NCBI RefSeq assembly: GCF_000014565.1
Contig: NC_008268.1
Span: forward strand, 7,444,501-7,508,500
Direction of reading: 5' to 3'
Origin: Rhodococcus jostii RHA1
Lineage (GTDB): Bacteria > Actinomycetota > Actinomycetes > Mycobacteriales > Mycobacteriaceae
Length of the DNA stretch: 64,000 bases
The notes beneath the pieces were generated by a model. The model ran no database searches and had not been told where the DNA came from. It worked only from the letters and a program-made list of their open reading frames with translations. A program made the position numbers and the translations under genes. Below are positions 47,999 through 56,968 of this stretch, piece by piece (the first letter of the stretch is position 1; every line of letters starts with the position of its first letter).

Positions 47999-48859
47999 AT
48001 GAACGTTATCAGCGGTGCCGCGCGTGCCGCCAGAAATGCAGTCGCGGTTCTTCGGAACGCGGGTGAGGGCGCCTGGTCCTTTACGAGCAGCAAGCGGCGG
48101 CAACGGACGCAGACGTCGGAGGAAGCCAGAGCCGGACTCGAGGTGGAACCCCAGATCACCATCAAGCCTGAGTCGGAGCCGACCCCGTCCGAGGTGCCGC
48201 CCGCGAAGAAGGCTGTAGCCGAGTCACCTGCGAAGGAGGTCGCTTCCGCCAATCCGACCCGGTCGGAGACGCGGCCCACCAAGCGAGGCGCCAAGGCAAT
48301 CGCCGAACGGGTGCCGTCCGAGACGCCGCCCTTGAGGAAGACTGCGGCCGCCCGGTCCGAGACGCCGCCCGCCAAGGAGGGTTCTGTGAAGGCGCCCGCG
48401 AAGAAGGCTGCCGCCAAGGCGCCTTCGAAGAAGGCTGCTGCGAAGGCACCTGCAAAGAAGGCTGCCGCCAAGGCACCTTCGAAGAAGGCTGCTGCGAAGG
48501 TGCCAGTGAAGAAGGCTGCCGCGGAGGTGCCCGCGAAGAAGGCTGCGGCCGGGAAGGTTCCCGTGAGGAAGGCTGCGGCCGCCAATCCGGCCCGGTCGGA
48601 GACGACCCGCGCCAAGCGAGGTGCCAAGGCAATCGCCAAACGGGTGCCGTCCGAGGTGCCGCCCGTGAGGAAGGTTGCGGCCGCGAAGGCGCCTGTGAAG
48701 AAGGCTGCCTCCGAGGCGCCGGCGAAGAAGACCGCTGCAAGAACCGCGAAGAAGGCCGCTGCGAAGGTGCCCGCGAAGAAGGCCGCTGCGAAGGCGCCTG
48801 TGAAAAAGGCCGCTGGGAAGGCACCCGTGAGGAAGGCGGCGGCGGCCGGTAATGAGTGA
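47999..48859 (+). CDS. Histone H1-like Lys/Ala/Pro-rich protein
   Basis: 286 residues from ATG 47999 with ggag upstream. After a short N-terminus (MNVISGAARAARNAVAVLRN) most of the chain is degenerate repeats of K-A-P-x-K-K-A-A-A, concentrated at about 125-200 and 225-286, interrupted by acidic PSE-x-PP segments. The repeats resemble the C-terminal tails of mycobacterial HupB/HBHA and eukaryotic H1, but there is no HU fold or HBHA coiled coil. Likely binds DNA or RNA non-specifically in the cytoplasm, or polyanionic surfaces. The repeat array is recombination-prone, so length probably varies between strains. Confidence 0.75.
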   Translation: MNVISGAARAARNAVAVLRNAGEGAWSFTSSKRRQRTQTSEEARAGLEVEPQITIKPESEPTPSEVPPAKKAVAESPAKEVASANPTRSETRPTKRGAKAIAERVPSETPPLRKTAAARSETPPAKEGSVKAPAKKAAAKAPSKKAAAKAPAKKAAAKAPSKKAAAKVPVKKAAAEVPAKKAAAGKVPVRKAAAANPARSETTRAKRGAKAIAKRVPSEVPPVRKVAAAKAPVKKAASEAPAKKTAARTAKKAAAKVPAKKAAAKAPVKKAAGKAPVRKAAAAGNE

Positions 48860-49595
48860 TGTACTTACCGGTGCGCGATGCTCATAAGGGCCTGGACCTG
48901 TGTTGCCGAGCGTTCGCCCCACCCGGGGGAGCGGGCGCTCAGCTGTCGGTTGCCGAGCCAGGGATAGGGGTCTGGGGTGTCGAACGTCCCGCCCGGGCTT
49001 CTTCGTGTCCATTGACAGCGAGGTCGGCCGCCTCGGAGTGGCGGGCAGGACCGGTGCGTGGTGTAGGTGCTGTCTCGGCTCCGGCATCAACGAACTCGCA
49101 CGTCTCTCACGATCGGGGATGAACCCGGCGGACCACCGTTCGCCTCTGGGATCGCGCCTGCATCGCGCCGAGGACCTGCTGCCGCCGGCTGCCGGATACT
49201 GGCCTCGTTCGGGAATGGATGGGCTTCGGGAGCGCGGGGTGCGAGTGGCCGCGGCAATGTCTGTCGGGGCGCCGATCAGGAGCGGGGACGTGTCGTTTCT
49301 ACTGTTCACAGTGGCTATTTCGCGCTGTCTCCGGGGTATCGCGCGGTGAAATGCGCGATAAGCGAACCTGACTACAAGAGCCCACGATGCACAGCACGAT
49401 CCGTGCAGCAATCGGGGTAATCCACTCACCCACGACAGGACCGAGAAGTGGGACGTCGGCCCTCTAGTCGAACTGTCAAGTATTTGAATCAGTTCGAGCT
49501 GAATGCGCCCACGCGGAACTATCCGACGGGGTCCGTTGTTGACGTATGCAGCAGTCGCGAAGTATCGCGGCACTCGACGAAGGGGTACAAGAGAT
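48860..49595. other. No gene recognised (736 bp)
   Basis: Short open frames are present on both strands but lack RBS and protein-like composition. The right end should contain the promoter of the reductase gene at 49596. Confidence 0.5.
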
Positions 49596-50264
49596 ATGCG
49601 CATCGGAATCATCGGAGCTGGTCAGATCGGTGGCACGCTTACACGCAGGCTGACTGCGCTCGGTCACGATGTGCGCGTGTCGAACTCTCGGACACCCGAC
49701 ACCCTCGCAGACCTCGAGGCGGAGACCGGCGCAAAGGCGGTACTGAACACCGAAGCCGCCGAGGGTGCAGACCTGGTGATCGTGAGCATCCCGCAGAAGG
49801 ACGTCGTGGACCTTCCCTCCGACATCCTCGCAGGCGCTGCCGCTGGTGCTCCGGTGATCGAGACAAACAACTACTACCCGCAGCAGCGAGACGGATTGAT
49901 CGCCGCCATCGAAGGCGGTCAGGCAGAAAGTGAATGGGTGCAAGAACGCCTCGGGGTGCCGGTGTTCAAGGCATTCAACGGAATCTGGTGGAAGCACCTT
50001 CTCGAGAAGGGCCTACCGGAAGGCTCGAGCGGCCGGATCGCGCTCCCCGTCGCCGGCGATGACGCACTGAAGAAGCAGGTGGTATTCGATCTGATCAATC
50101 AACTCGGATTTGACCCTGTCGATGCGGGCACAGTCGAAGACTCCTGGCGTCAGCAGCCGGGAACCCCAGTCTACGGCAAGGATTTTGATCGGGAAGCTAC
50201 GTTGAAGGCACTGGCGCAGGCAACGCGTGAGCGCACAGACGAGTGGCGTGCTGTGGCGCAGTGA
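49596..50264 (+). CDS. NADPH-dependent F420 reductase-like oxidoreductase
   Basis: 222 residues from ATG 49596 behind gaagggg. N-terminal Rossmann fold: MRIGIIGAGQIGGTLTRRLT (GxGxxG), then VRVSNSRTPDTL, where the S/R residues favour NADP(H). LVIVSIPQKDVVDLP and VPVFKAFNGIWWKHLLEKG follow the pattern of the F420-dependent NADP oxidoreductase family (Fno-like and related predicted dinucleotide-binding proteins). It may supply F420H2 or reduce another partner. No F420 enzymes are adjacent. Confidence 0.85.
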   Translation: MRIGIIGAGQIGGTLTRRLTALGHDVRVSNSRTPDTLADLEAETGAKAVLNTEAAEGADLVIVSIPQKDVVDLPSDILAGAAAGAPVIETNNYYPQQRDGLIAAIEGGQAESEWVQERLGVPVFKAFNGIWWKHLLEKGLPEGSSGRIALPVAGDDALKKQVVFDLINQLGFDPVDAGTVEDSWRQQPGTPVYGKDFDREATLKALAQATRERTDEWRAVAQ

Positions 50265-50776
50265 GTGCTCGGCCGGTGGGTTGGTCCTGGTGCGACGCGC
50301 GTCCAGGACGGCATCGGTATCGAGACGGCGGGGGGCGCGGGCGCCCGATCCGGTGTACGGCCGCCATCCGCTGGGCAGGGTGCGGGCGCTACTCGTGTCG
50401 GTGGTTGTTGCGGCGGTGGAACAGGATCGGGTCCTGGTCGACGATTCGGTCCCGCTGGCTCCGGGGTGGCCTGCCTACACAACACCACATTGCGACCCGC
50501 GCTAGCCGGGGTGTCGTGATTTGGCTCGTTGACACACAACTTGTTGGACACGCGCAATAGCTGAACGCCACTTCCGATGCCGTCGCCGCTCCGCAGCGCG
50601 TTCAAACACAAGGTCTGGCGAACTCGACTGCCGTTAATGCATACAGCTCCCTGGGACTCCACCAGCTCCCAGGCAAAAGTCGGCCGGATACCCCTTGCAT
50701 GCGTCGGAGGCTGCATCCTGGCCGCGCGGTGACGGGAACGAACCTCCAACTGAGGCGGCTTTAGTTTAGAGGCTGG
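50265..50776. other. No gene recognised (512 bp)
   Basis: Convergent gap between the F420-reductase-like gene and the MDR gene. A forward frame near 50350-50500 has one protein-like stretch (LLVSVVVAAVEQDRVLVDDS) but no start or RBS; possibly a relic. Confidence 0.4.
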
Positions 50777-51787
50777 CTACGCAGTCAGATCGATGATGAG
50801 CTTGCCTGGGTGGCCGTCGGAGAACGAGTCCACGAAGGCGGCCGGCAGCTGCTCGAATCCGGGCAATACCGATTGCACGGCCTCCAACTGTCCGGAACGG
50901 ATGAGTTCGCCGAGCGTGACTTCAACCTCTGCTGCGCGGTCCATGTAGTCGAGCGCGACGAATCCTTGTGTGAGGATACGCTTGGTGAGAAGCTGTCCGA
51001 AATTGTCTGGACCGGAGGGGCGTTCGGTCAAGTTGTAGCCGTCGATCAGGCCGCACAACGCGATGTGTGCGTGGTTGTTCAGCCGGGTGATCGATGCCTC
51101 GAACATCGGGCCCCCCGAGTTTTCGAAGAGGCGGTCGATGCCATCCGGTGTTGCCGCCTCGAGTTGGTCCTTCCAATCAGGGGCCTTGCGGTCGACGACG
51201 GCGTCGGCGCCCAGTCGGGCCACCATCGAGCACTTCTCGGCGCCTCCTGCGACGCCGACAACCTGTGCACCCGCCTGCTTTGCGAGCTGGACAGCCACGC
51301 TTCCGACTGCGCCCGAGGCGCCGGAGATCAAGACGGTGTGCCCTGGTTCCGGGCGCAGGATGTCGCACACTCCGGCCCACGCGGTCAGGCCCGTCATCCC
51401 GAGGACGCCAAGGTAGTGCTCCAAGGGAACGTCCTCGCGTGATGTGATCCGGTCCCAGTCGGTACCGGGCGAGCTGACGATCTGGCGCCGTTGCCAGCCG
51501 ACGAAGCCACGAACGATGTCGCCGGCGGTGAAGTTGCTGTTGCGTGAGGCCCTCACGCGTGCCAGACCGAAAGCGCGAACTGGCTCTCCGAGTGCAACTG
51601 GGGGAAGATAACTCGGTCGGTCGTCGAGCCAGCCCCTGATGGCCGGATCGATCGAGATGAAGAGGGTCTCGAGTGCGACGTCGCCAGCCTCGAGTTCGGG
51701 CAGGGCGACGTCCTCCACGCGGAAGTCCTCCACGCTCACGTGCCCGTGGGGGCGCTGCGCCAGGACGATCTGTTGTGATGAATTCAC
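50777..51787 (-). CDS. NADP-dependent MDR oxidoreductase (CurA/PTGR type)
   Basis: 336 residues from GTG 51787 behind aaggag. Medium-chain reductase without catalytic zinc residues: LAQRPHGHVSVEDFRVEDV, SIDPAIRGWLDDRPSYLPPV, GVLGMTGLTAWAGVCDILRP, nucleotide loop LISGASGAVGSVAVQLAKQA, then VVDRKAPDWKDQLEAATPDG. Such enzymes reduce alpha,beta-unsaturated ketones or aldehydes with NADPH. Divergent from the deacetylase-acyl-CoA synthetase genes; the 230-bp gap between them holds both promoters. Confidence 0.93.
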   Translation of the reverse strand: MNSSQQIVLAQRPHGHVSVEDFRVEDVALPELEAGDVALETLFISIDPAIRGWLDDRPSYLPPVALGEPVRAFGLARVRASRNSNFTAGDIVRGFVGWQRRQIVSSPGTDWDRITSREDVPLEHYLGVLGMTGLTAWAGVCDILRPEPGHTVLISGASGAVGSVAVQLAKQAGAQVVGVAGGAEKCSMVARLGADAVVDRKAPDWKDQLEAATPDGIDRLFENSGGPMFEASITRLNNHAHIALCGLIDGYNLTERPSGPDNFGQLLTKRILTQGFVALDYMDRAAEVEVTLGELIRSGQLEAVQSVLPGFEQLPAAFVDSFSDGHPGKLIIDLTA

Positions 51788-52019
51788 GGTGTGCTCCTTC
51801 GTCACCACCGACGGTAGAAGTCATGACAAGGCGAAACTTGGCCCTATGCGCACGGGATTCGACGAGCGCGCACAGCGCGCATCTCAATGCCGAATGCGAT
51901 GCGCCTGATGAAAGCAGGTGCGCGCAAACAGCCAAGACGTGATGTCCATCACTTCATAGGGTCGGTGGGAAATGGGCTTCGTGCCGAAGAGCCCACCTGA
52001 AAGATCCGGAGTCAACGCA

Positions 52020-52988
52020 ATGAATGACACACGCGCCGACCGACCTCTCGAGATTGCGGTCACCATCGATGACTTCGTCCTGTGGGACGGCGTTCCCATG
52101 CCGGGCGACACGACTCCCACTGACATCACGCGTTCTGTGGCGAAAACGCTGAACGACTACGGACTCAAGGGGACCTACGGTTTCTCTCACACATACCGGC
52201 TCGAGAACGAGCCAGAGCAAATGGAGGCCTTCGAGGCGTGGGCCGAAGCGGGCCATCACCTGGGTAACCACACTCACCAGCATGCTCCACTGCGCTGGAT
52301 GCCCGACGCGGCATTCCGATGCGATTTTGAGACTGCCGAGAAGTATATCGGTCATCTGATCGACGCCGCACCGTCGAAGTACTTCCGGTACCCCATGGAC
52401 ATGTCATCAGGATCCGAACGACGTCGAGGGGAAGTCGAGAATTACCTCGCAGATCTCGGCTACCGCACGGCCCCGATCACCAGTTGGTTCAGTGATTTCG
52501 CGTTCATCATGCCGTACTTCCGCGCGATGACCCTAGGCGACAGGGACGTGCAGAAGCAGGTACGCGACCTGCACGTGTCGACCGCGGTTGACATGCTCTA
52601 CAAGCACGCGGACACCGCGCACACCCTGTTCGGTGCCGACGCACCCCTCATCTGGCTCGTACACGGCACCACGATCTCTCGTGACACCCTCGCTCCGATC
52701 CTCGAGGCATTCCTCGAGCGTGGCGTGGAGTTTGTCACCCTCAATGAGGCGATGAAGCATCCGGTGAACTTCGGGAAGCCGCCGTGTAATGAGAGCTTCA
52801 CCAACCAACTACAGAGATTCGCGCTTGCTGCGGGCTTGCCGAAACCTGAACTCGACTTCGAGCGGCTGGCCGAGATCCTGAACCTCGCGCCCATTCCCGG
52901 CCTCGACACGATGGCGACCTACGAAGAGCGCATGTTCAAGCCGTTGGCAAAGCGGGTGGGAGCTGACTACGACTGGGATTGGTCCTGA
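52020..52988 (+). CDS. NodB-type polysaccharide deacetylase-family hydrolase
   Basis: 322 residues from ATG 52020 behind ccggag. NodB-fold motifs: EIAVTIDDFVLWDG (catalytic and metal Asp, 15-19), GHHLGNHTHQH (metal His, 84-88) and YFRYPMDMSSGSE (motif 3). There is no signal peptide, so it acts in the cytoplasm, unlike cell-wall deacetylases. With a CoA ligase next to it, a role in hydrolysing an amide, imide or formyl group of a small molecule (as in PuuE-type allantoinase relatives) is more likely than polysaccharide modification. 51 bp upstream of the acyl-CoA synthetase gene. Confidence 0.86.
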   Translation: MNDTRADRPLEIAVTIDDFVLWDGVPMPGDTTPTDITRSVAKTLNDYGLKGTYGFSHTYRLENEPEQMEAFEAWAEAGHHLGNHTHQHAPLRWMPDAAFRCDFETAEKYIGHLIDAAPSKYFRYPMDMSSGSERRRGEVENYLADLGYRTAPITSWFSDFAFIMPYFRAMTLGDRDVQKQVRDLHVSTAVDMLYKHADTAHTLFGADAPLIWLVHGTTISRDTLAPILEAFLERGVEFVTLNEAMKHPVNFGKPPCNESFTNQLQRFALAAGLPKPELDFERLAEILNLAPIPGLDTMATYEERMFKPLAKRVGADYDWDWS

Positions 52989-53039
52989 GTCGGAAATCCA
53001 CATTCACACCGTCACACCGTCACATCTGAAAGCAGGATC

Positions 53040-54560
53040 ATGCTCAACCTGGCCACCATGCTTGCCGACACCGCTCGACGCACTCCCAGCAGAACCGCTG
53101 TCATCGAAGGTGACCGAACCCTCACCTTCGGTGAAATCGATGCGGCTGCGAACAGTGTTGCCCATTTTCTTCTCTCCCTGGGGTTGCGCCCAGGCGACCG
53201 TGTCGCCCTGACGATCGCGAATGTTGTCGAGTTTCCGATCGTCTACTTCGGCATCCTCAAGGCCGGTGGAGCCGTCGTGCCGCTCAACACGATGCTCAAG
53301 CGGGAGGAGGTCGCCTACCACCTCCGTGACTCGGGCGCGACGGCCTACTTCTGTACCGTGCCGGGGCTCGACGACGAGGCGTGGCGCGGCTTCCAGGACG
53401 TCGAATCCTGCGAGCATCTGGTCACTGTTGGCCCCGCTTTGCTCGATGAGCCGGGCGTGGGAACAACCTTGGCTGAGGCATTGGCCGAACACCCAGCGGA
53501 AGACGTCCTGCAGGTGACCGAGGCAACGGACACCGCGGTGGTCCTGTACACGAGCGGGACGACCGGCAAGCCGAAGGGGGCGGAGCTCTCCCACGCCAAC
53601 ATCGTCCTCAACGCCATCGGGCATAACCAACTGCTCGACGCCCGAGCCGACGACGTACACCTGGTCACTCTTCCGCTCTTCCACTCGTTCGCACAGACCG
53701 TACAGCTGAACGCCGGTTTCGCAATGGGTGCCACCCTGGTCCTGCTGCCACGATTCGACGCAGCTCAGGCCCTGGCGTTGATGACACAGCACCGGGTAAC
53801 GGTCTTCGCCGGTGTCCCGACGATGTACTGGGCCCTGCTCAACAAGGCCGCTGACGGAATAGACGTTGACCTCGCCGGTCTCCTGCGGGTCGCGCTGTCC
53901 GGCGCAGCTGCCATGCCCGTCGATGTGCTGGAGCGGTTCAGGGATGTCTTCGGTGTCGGGATCCGGGAAGGCTACGGACTCTCCGAAACCAGCCCGACCG
54001 TCACGTTCAACCCCCTCGACCAACCGAACCGGTCGGGATCGATCGGCAAACCGATCTGGGGAGTAGAGGTGAAGCTCATCGACGATCACTGGAACGAGGT
54101 CCCCGCCGGTGAACCAGGAGAACTCGCCGTACGTGGATACAACGTGATGAAGGGATACCTGGGGCGGCCCGAGGCGACAAAGGACGTGATCCGCGACGGC
54201 TGGTTCCGCACGGGCGATATCGCAACGCGAGACGAGGACGGCTACTACTTCATCGTCGATCGCGCCAAGGACTTGATCGTGCGGGGAGGCTTCAACGTCT
54301 ATCCGCGTGAGCTCGAGGAGGTGATCATCGGCCATCCAGAGGTCAGCCTCGTGGCCGTCGTCGGAATCCCCGATGAGCGAAGCGGGGAGGAAGTGAAAGC
54401 CTTCGTCATCCGCGAGCCTGGATCGGAGTTGAGAGAAGAAGACCTGATCGGCTGGTCACGGGAACGGTTGGCGGCTTACAAGTACCCGCGCCTGGTGGAG
54501 TTCAGGGACACCTTGCCGATGAACGCGACAGGAAAACTCCTCAAGCGGGCTCTGCGATGA
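53040..54560 (+). CDS. Acyl-CoA synthetase (AMP-forming, class I adenylate-forming)
   Basis: 506 residues from ATG 53040. P-loop YTSGTTGKPKGAELSHAN (about 171-188), adenine-binding GYGLSETSP, the hinge WFRTGDIATRDEDGYYFIVD followed by RAKDLIVRGGFNVYPRELEE, and C-terminal catalytic Lys in MNATGKLLKR. It activates a carboxylic acid as acyl-AMP, then acyl-CoA. Chain length and ring preference cannot be read from sequence; overall similarity is to medium/long-chain FadD-type enzymes. Second gene of the deacetylase transcript. Confidence 0.95.
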   Translation: MLNLATMLADTARRTPSRTAVIEGDRTLTFGEIDAAANSVAHFLLSLGLRPGDRVALTIANVVEFPIVYFGILKAGGAVVPLNTMLKREEVAYHLRDSGATAYFCTVPGLDDEAWRGFQDVESCEHLVTVGPALLDEPGVGTTLAEALAEHPAEDVLQVTEATDTAVVLYTSGTTGKPKGAELSHANIVLNAIGHNQLLDARADDVHLVTLPLFHSFAQTVQLNAGFAMGATLVLLPRFDAAQALALMTQHRVTVFAGVPTMYWALLNKAADGIDVDLAGLLRVALSGAAAMPVDVLERFRDVFGVGIREGYGLSETSPTVTFNPLDQPNRSGSIGKPIWGVEVKLIDDHWNEVPAGEPGELAVRGYNVMKGYLGRPEATKDVIRDGWFRTGDIATRDEDGYYFIVDRAKDLIVRGGFNVYPRELEEVIIGHPEVSLVAVVGIPDERSGEEVKAFVIREPGSELREEDLIGWSRERLAAYKYPRLVEFRDTLPMNATGKLLKRALR

Positions 54561-54652
54561 TCACGCCGTTGGCGTGGGCGCCGGCGCGCGCTAGCGTCGA
54601 CTGTGGCACGAGTCACAGTTTCGGCATACCGGTGTGAGAAGGTGTTGCGTCC

Positions 54653-55600
54653 TTGTATTCCGTCGATACGTTGCGCAGCAACGAGCACGACCAGCGTGAG
54701 CGCGGTGATTGGTGGCGCGATCAGGTCTCGTCGATCCACTGTCCGATGGCCTTCTCCCTTGCGGACAGCTACCGGGGAACCCTTCAGCATCAATACTCGG
54801 ACACGTACCAGCTAGTTCGTTGGTGGGGCGAAGCGGAGGTCCTCTCCCGCACGGCAGCGGACATCCGTCGACATCCACATGGCGCCTACGAACTGCTCCT
54901 ACCGGTCCGGGGTGAAGTAATCCTCGAGCAGGATCGTCGTGAAGCCACGATCACACCGGCGGTCATGGCTCTCACGTCGCTGGACACCGCGACTGTACTG
55001 CGCCATGGTGATGGCTTCTCCTCCGTTGCATTCGTGATTCCACGTGAGCGGATCGAGGCGCGGGTGCCGACATTGCCGCCCGCCGGCACCGTCCTCGATG
55101 CGACATCTGGACTGGGGCGCATCGTTGTCGACGTGGTCAGTAGTCTGCGCAGGGAGCGGCACGAGCTCACCGGTAGTCAGTTCGACGCGATCGCCGACCG
55201 AATCGTGGATCTCGTGGCGCTCGCCTACAACGCAGACACGGCCGCCCCCTCCGTCGATGTTCAGGAAGGGTTGGTCACCGCGATCCGACGCTTTGTTCGA
55301 GAGAATGCGCACGACCCGAACCTCACAGGTGCCGTGGTCGCGACGCGTCTCGGCTGGTCGCTCCGGCATGTTCAGGCCCAGTTGCAGCGGATTGGCACAA
55401 CGCCGTCGGACCTCATCCGAGAGGAGCGTCTGGCGTTGGCCCGGTTGCGTCTTCAGGACCGTGGCTGGAGCCACCAGAGCGTGACTCAGGTGGCATACTC
55501 CTCAGGATTCGGCGACCTCAGCACTTTCAGTAATGCGTACCGGCGGGCCTTCGGTGAGCGCCCGTCCGACACACGTTCTGCGGCATCCGAAAACGACTGA
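54653..55600 (+). CDS. AraC-family transcriptional regulator
   Basis: 315 residues; start TTG 54653 behind gagaagg, with no better in-frame ATG until well inside the domain. The N-terminal cupin-like region (AraC_binding_2: YSDTYQLVRWWGEAEVLSRT, PHGAYELLLPVRGEVILEQD) precedes a C-terminal double HTH (LTGAVVATRLGWSLRHVQAQL, QSVTQVAYSSGFGDLSTFSN, AYRRAFGERPSD). An upstream inverted repeat, CTGTG-N8-CACAG near 54600, could be its site. Likely controls the deacetylase/synthetase/SDR cluster in response to an acid substrate. Confidence 0.9.
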   Translation: MYSVDTLRSNEHDQRERGDWWRDQVSSIHCPMAFSLADSYRGTLQHQYSDTYQLVRWWGEAEVLSRTAADIRRHPHGAYELLLPVRGEVILEQDRREATITPAVMALTSLDTATVLRHGDGFSSVAFVIPRERIEARVPTLPPAGTVLDATSGLGRIVVDVVSSLRRERHELTGSQFDAIADRIVDLVALAYNADTAAPSVDVQEGLVTAIRRFVRENAHDPNLTGAVVATRLGWSLRHVQAQLQRIGTTPSDLIREERLALARLRLQDRGWSHQSVTQVAYSSGFGDLSTFSNAYRRAFGERPSDTRSAASEND

Positions 55601-55731
55601 ATCAGCAGAACCCGCGGGCCCGCTCGACGACCGGGCTTGCCCTCAGCTCCGCTTGTGTCTACTGCGCACGACGCAAGCGAAGTGCGCTGACCCCCAAGAG
55701 ATAACGTCAATGCGGTCCTAGCGTAGATAAT

Positions 55732-56568
55732 ATGAATAGTGCAACCACCTCCGAAGTGCGACCGGCACCCGACACCCTCTTCTCTGTCGCCGGGAGGACC
55801 GCCGTCGTAACCGGTGGCTCACGAGGGATCGGCGCCATGATCGCCCGTGGCCTGGTACAGGGCGGTGCCCACGTCGTCATCACCAGCCGAAAGGAAGAGC
55901 AATGCCGCGCGACGGCCGAAGCCATCCATTCCGAGGCAGACGCTGCGGGAACGGCAGGACGCTGCACCCCCGTCGCCAGTGACCTGTCGTCGGCCGAAGG
56001 GGTGACCGGTCTGGTCGACTGGCTCGGCGAGCACCTGACAAGCATCGACGTCCTGGTGAACAATGCCGGGGCCACCTGGGGTGCGCCACTTGAAGAGTTT
56101 CCCCTCATCGGTTGGACGAAGGTGCTCAACACCAACCTTGTCGCTCCGTTCTACCTCATCACCGGAACGCTTCCGCTTCTGCGCAATGCAGCACGCCCCG
56201 ACCGGCCCGCTCGTGTCATCAACATCGGCAGCGTGGATGCCTTGACTACACCGAGCTGGGAGAACTACTCCTACAGCGCGAGTAAAGCCGGGCTGCACAT
56301 GCTCACCCGCCACTTGGCCAAGCAACTGGCGGCCGACGGCATCACGGTCAACGCGATCGCCCCCGGCCCGATCTTGACGGACATGCTCGGACACGTCGCG
56401 GCGGATCCAGAGGTCGAGGCAGAGCTCCTCGGGCGCGTCCCGCTGGGCCGCTACGGACAAACCGACGACCTGATCGGCACGGTCCGGTTCCTAGCCTCAC
56501 GTGCGGGCTCTTATCTGACCGGCAGCATCATTCCGCTCGACGGTGGGATCTCCGGCTGCGCCGGCTGA
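55732..56568 (+). CDS. Short-chain dehydrogenase/reductase
   Basis: 278 residues from ATG 55732. Classical SDR: VVTGGSRGIGAMIARGLVQG (TGxxxGIG), LVNNAGATWG (NNAG), SVDALTTPSWENYSYSASKA (catalytic Ser-Tyr-Lys; YxxxK) and IAPGPILTDM. The family oxidises or reduces hydroxyacyl or keto groups, here probably a beta-hydroxyacyl-CoA or alcohol step after CoA activation. The downstream thiolase gene is truncated. Confidence 0.94.
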   Translation: MNSATTSEVRPAPDTLFSVAGRTAVVTGGSRGIGAMIARGLVQGGAHVVITSRKEEQCRATAEAIHSEADAAGTAGRCTPVASDLSSAEGVTGLVDWLGEHLTSIDVLVNNAGATWGAPLEEFPLIGWTKVLNTNLVAPFYLITGTLPLLRNAARPDRPARVINIGSVDALTTPSWENYSYSASKAGLHMLTRHLAKQLAADGITVNAIAPGPILTDMLGHVAADPEVEAELLGRVPLGRYGQTDDLIGTVRFLASRAGSYLTGSIIPLDGGISGCAG

Positions 56569-56620
56569 ACCTTCGCCCCACCTTCTTCCACATCAGCAAT
56601 CACCGATTCGAGGAACAACC

Positions 56621-56929
56621 CTGCCTGAAGCTGTCATCGCCGCCACTGCACTTTCGCCGATCGGTAGAGCGATCAAGAGTTCGTTGAAGGACATTCAGCC
56701 CGATGGCCTCACCGTCCAAACCGCGGATGTGGTGTCTCGCCGCTCTCGCGAGGGGGTGCCGAACCGGGCCGACACGGCGGCATCACCCTCGCAGGCTCGG
56801 GTGCTCACCGCCCTGCTGGTGCGCCGTGACCGGGACTGGCACCGGGCCCCGATCCGGGCGTGGGCGATCTGTGTCCTCGCCTCCGTGATCGCGGTCGCCG
56901 CCGTCGGTCTGCTGATCATCGTGGGATAA
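56621..56929 (+). pseudogene. Chimeric frame: thiolase N-terminus fused to a membrane-tail segment
   Basis: Codons from 56621 read LPEAVIAATALSPIGRAIKS then SLKDIQPDGLTVQ, the unmistakable start of an acetyl-CoA acetyltransferase, but the first codon is CTG instead of ATG (gagga RBS present). After 33 codons the sequence switches at about 56720 to VVSRRSREGVPNRADTAAS, followed by a basic stretch and one membrane helix (IRAWAICVLASVIAVAAVGL) before TAA-type stop 56927-56929. The rest of the about 390-residue thiolase is gone. A deletion joined it to the end of an unrelated small membrane-protein gene. Confidence 0.75.
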
Positions 56930-56945
56930 AGGCCTCGGTACCGAC

Positions 56946-56967
56946 CGCCGAGCGCTTACGCTCGGCG
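56946..56967. promoter_or_regulatory. Palindromic operator before tetR-1
   Basis: CGCCGAGCG-CTTA-CGCTCGGCG, a perfect 9-bp inverted repeat ending 1 bp before the ATG of the TetR gene, well placed for autorepression. A related sequence (cGAGCGcaTACGaTCcG) lies at 62637-62654 before the second TetR gene. Confidence 0.7.
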
Positions 56968-56968
56968 A

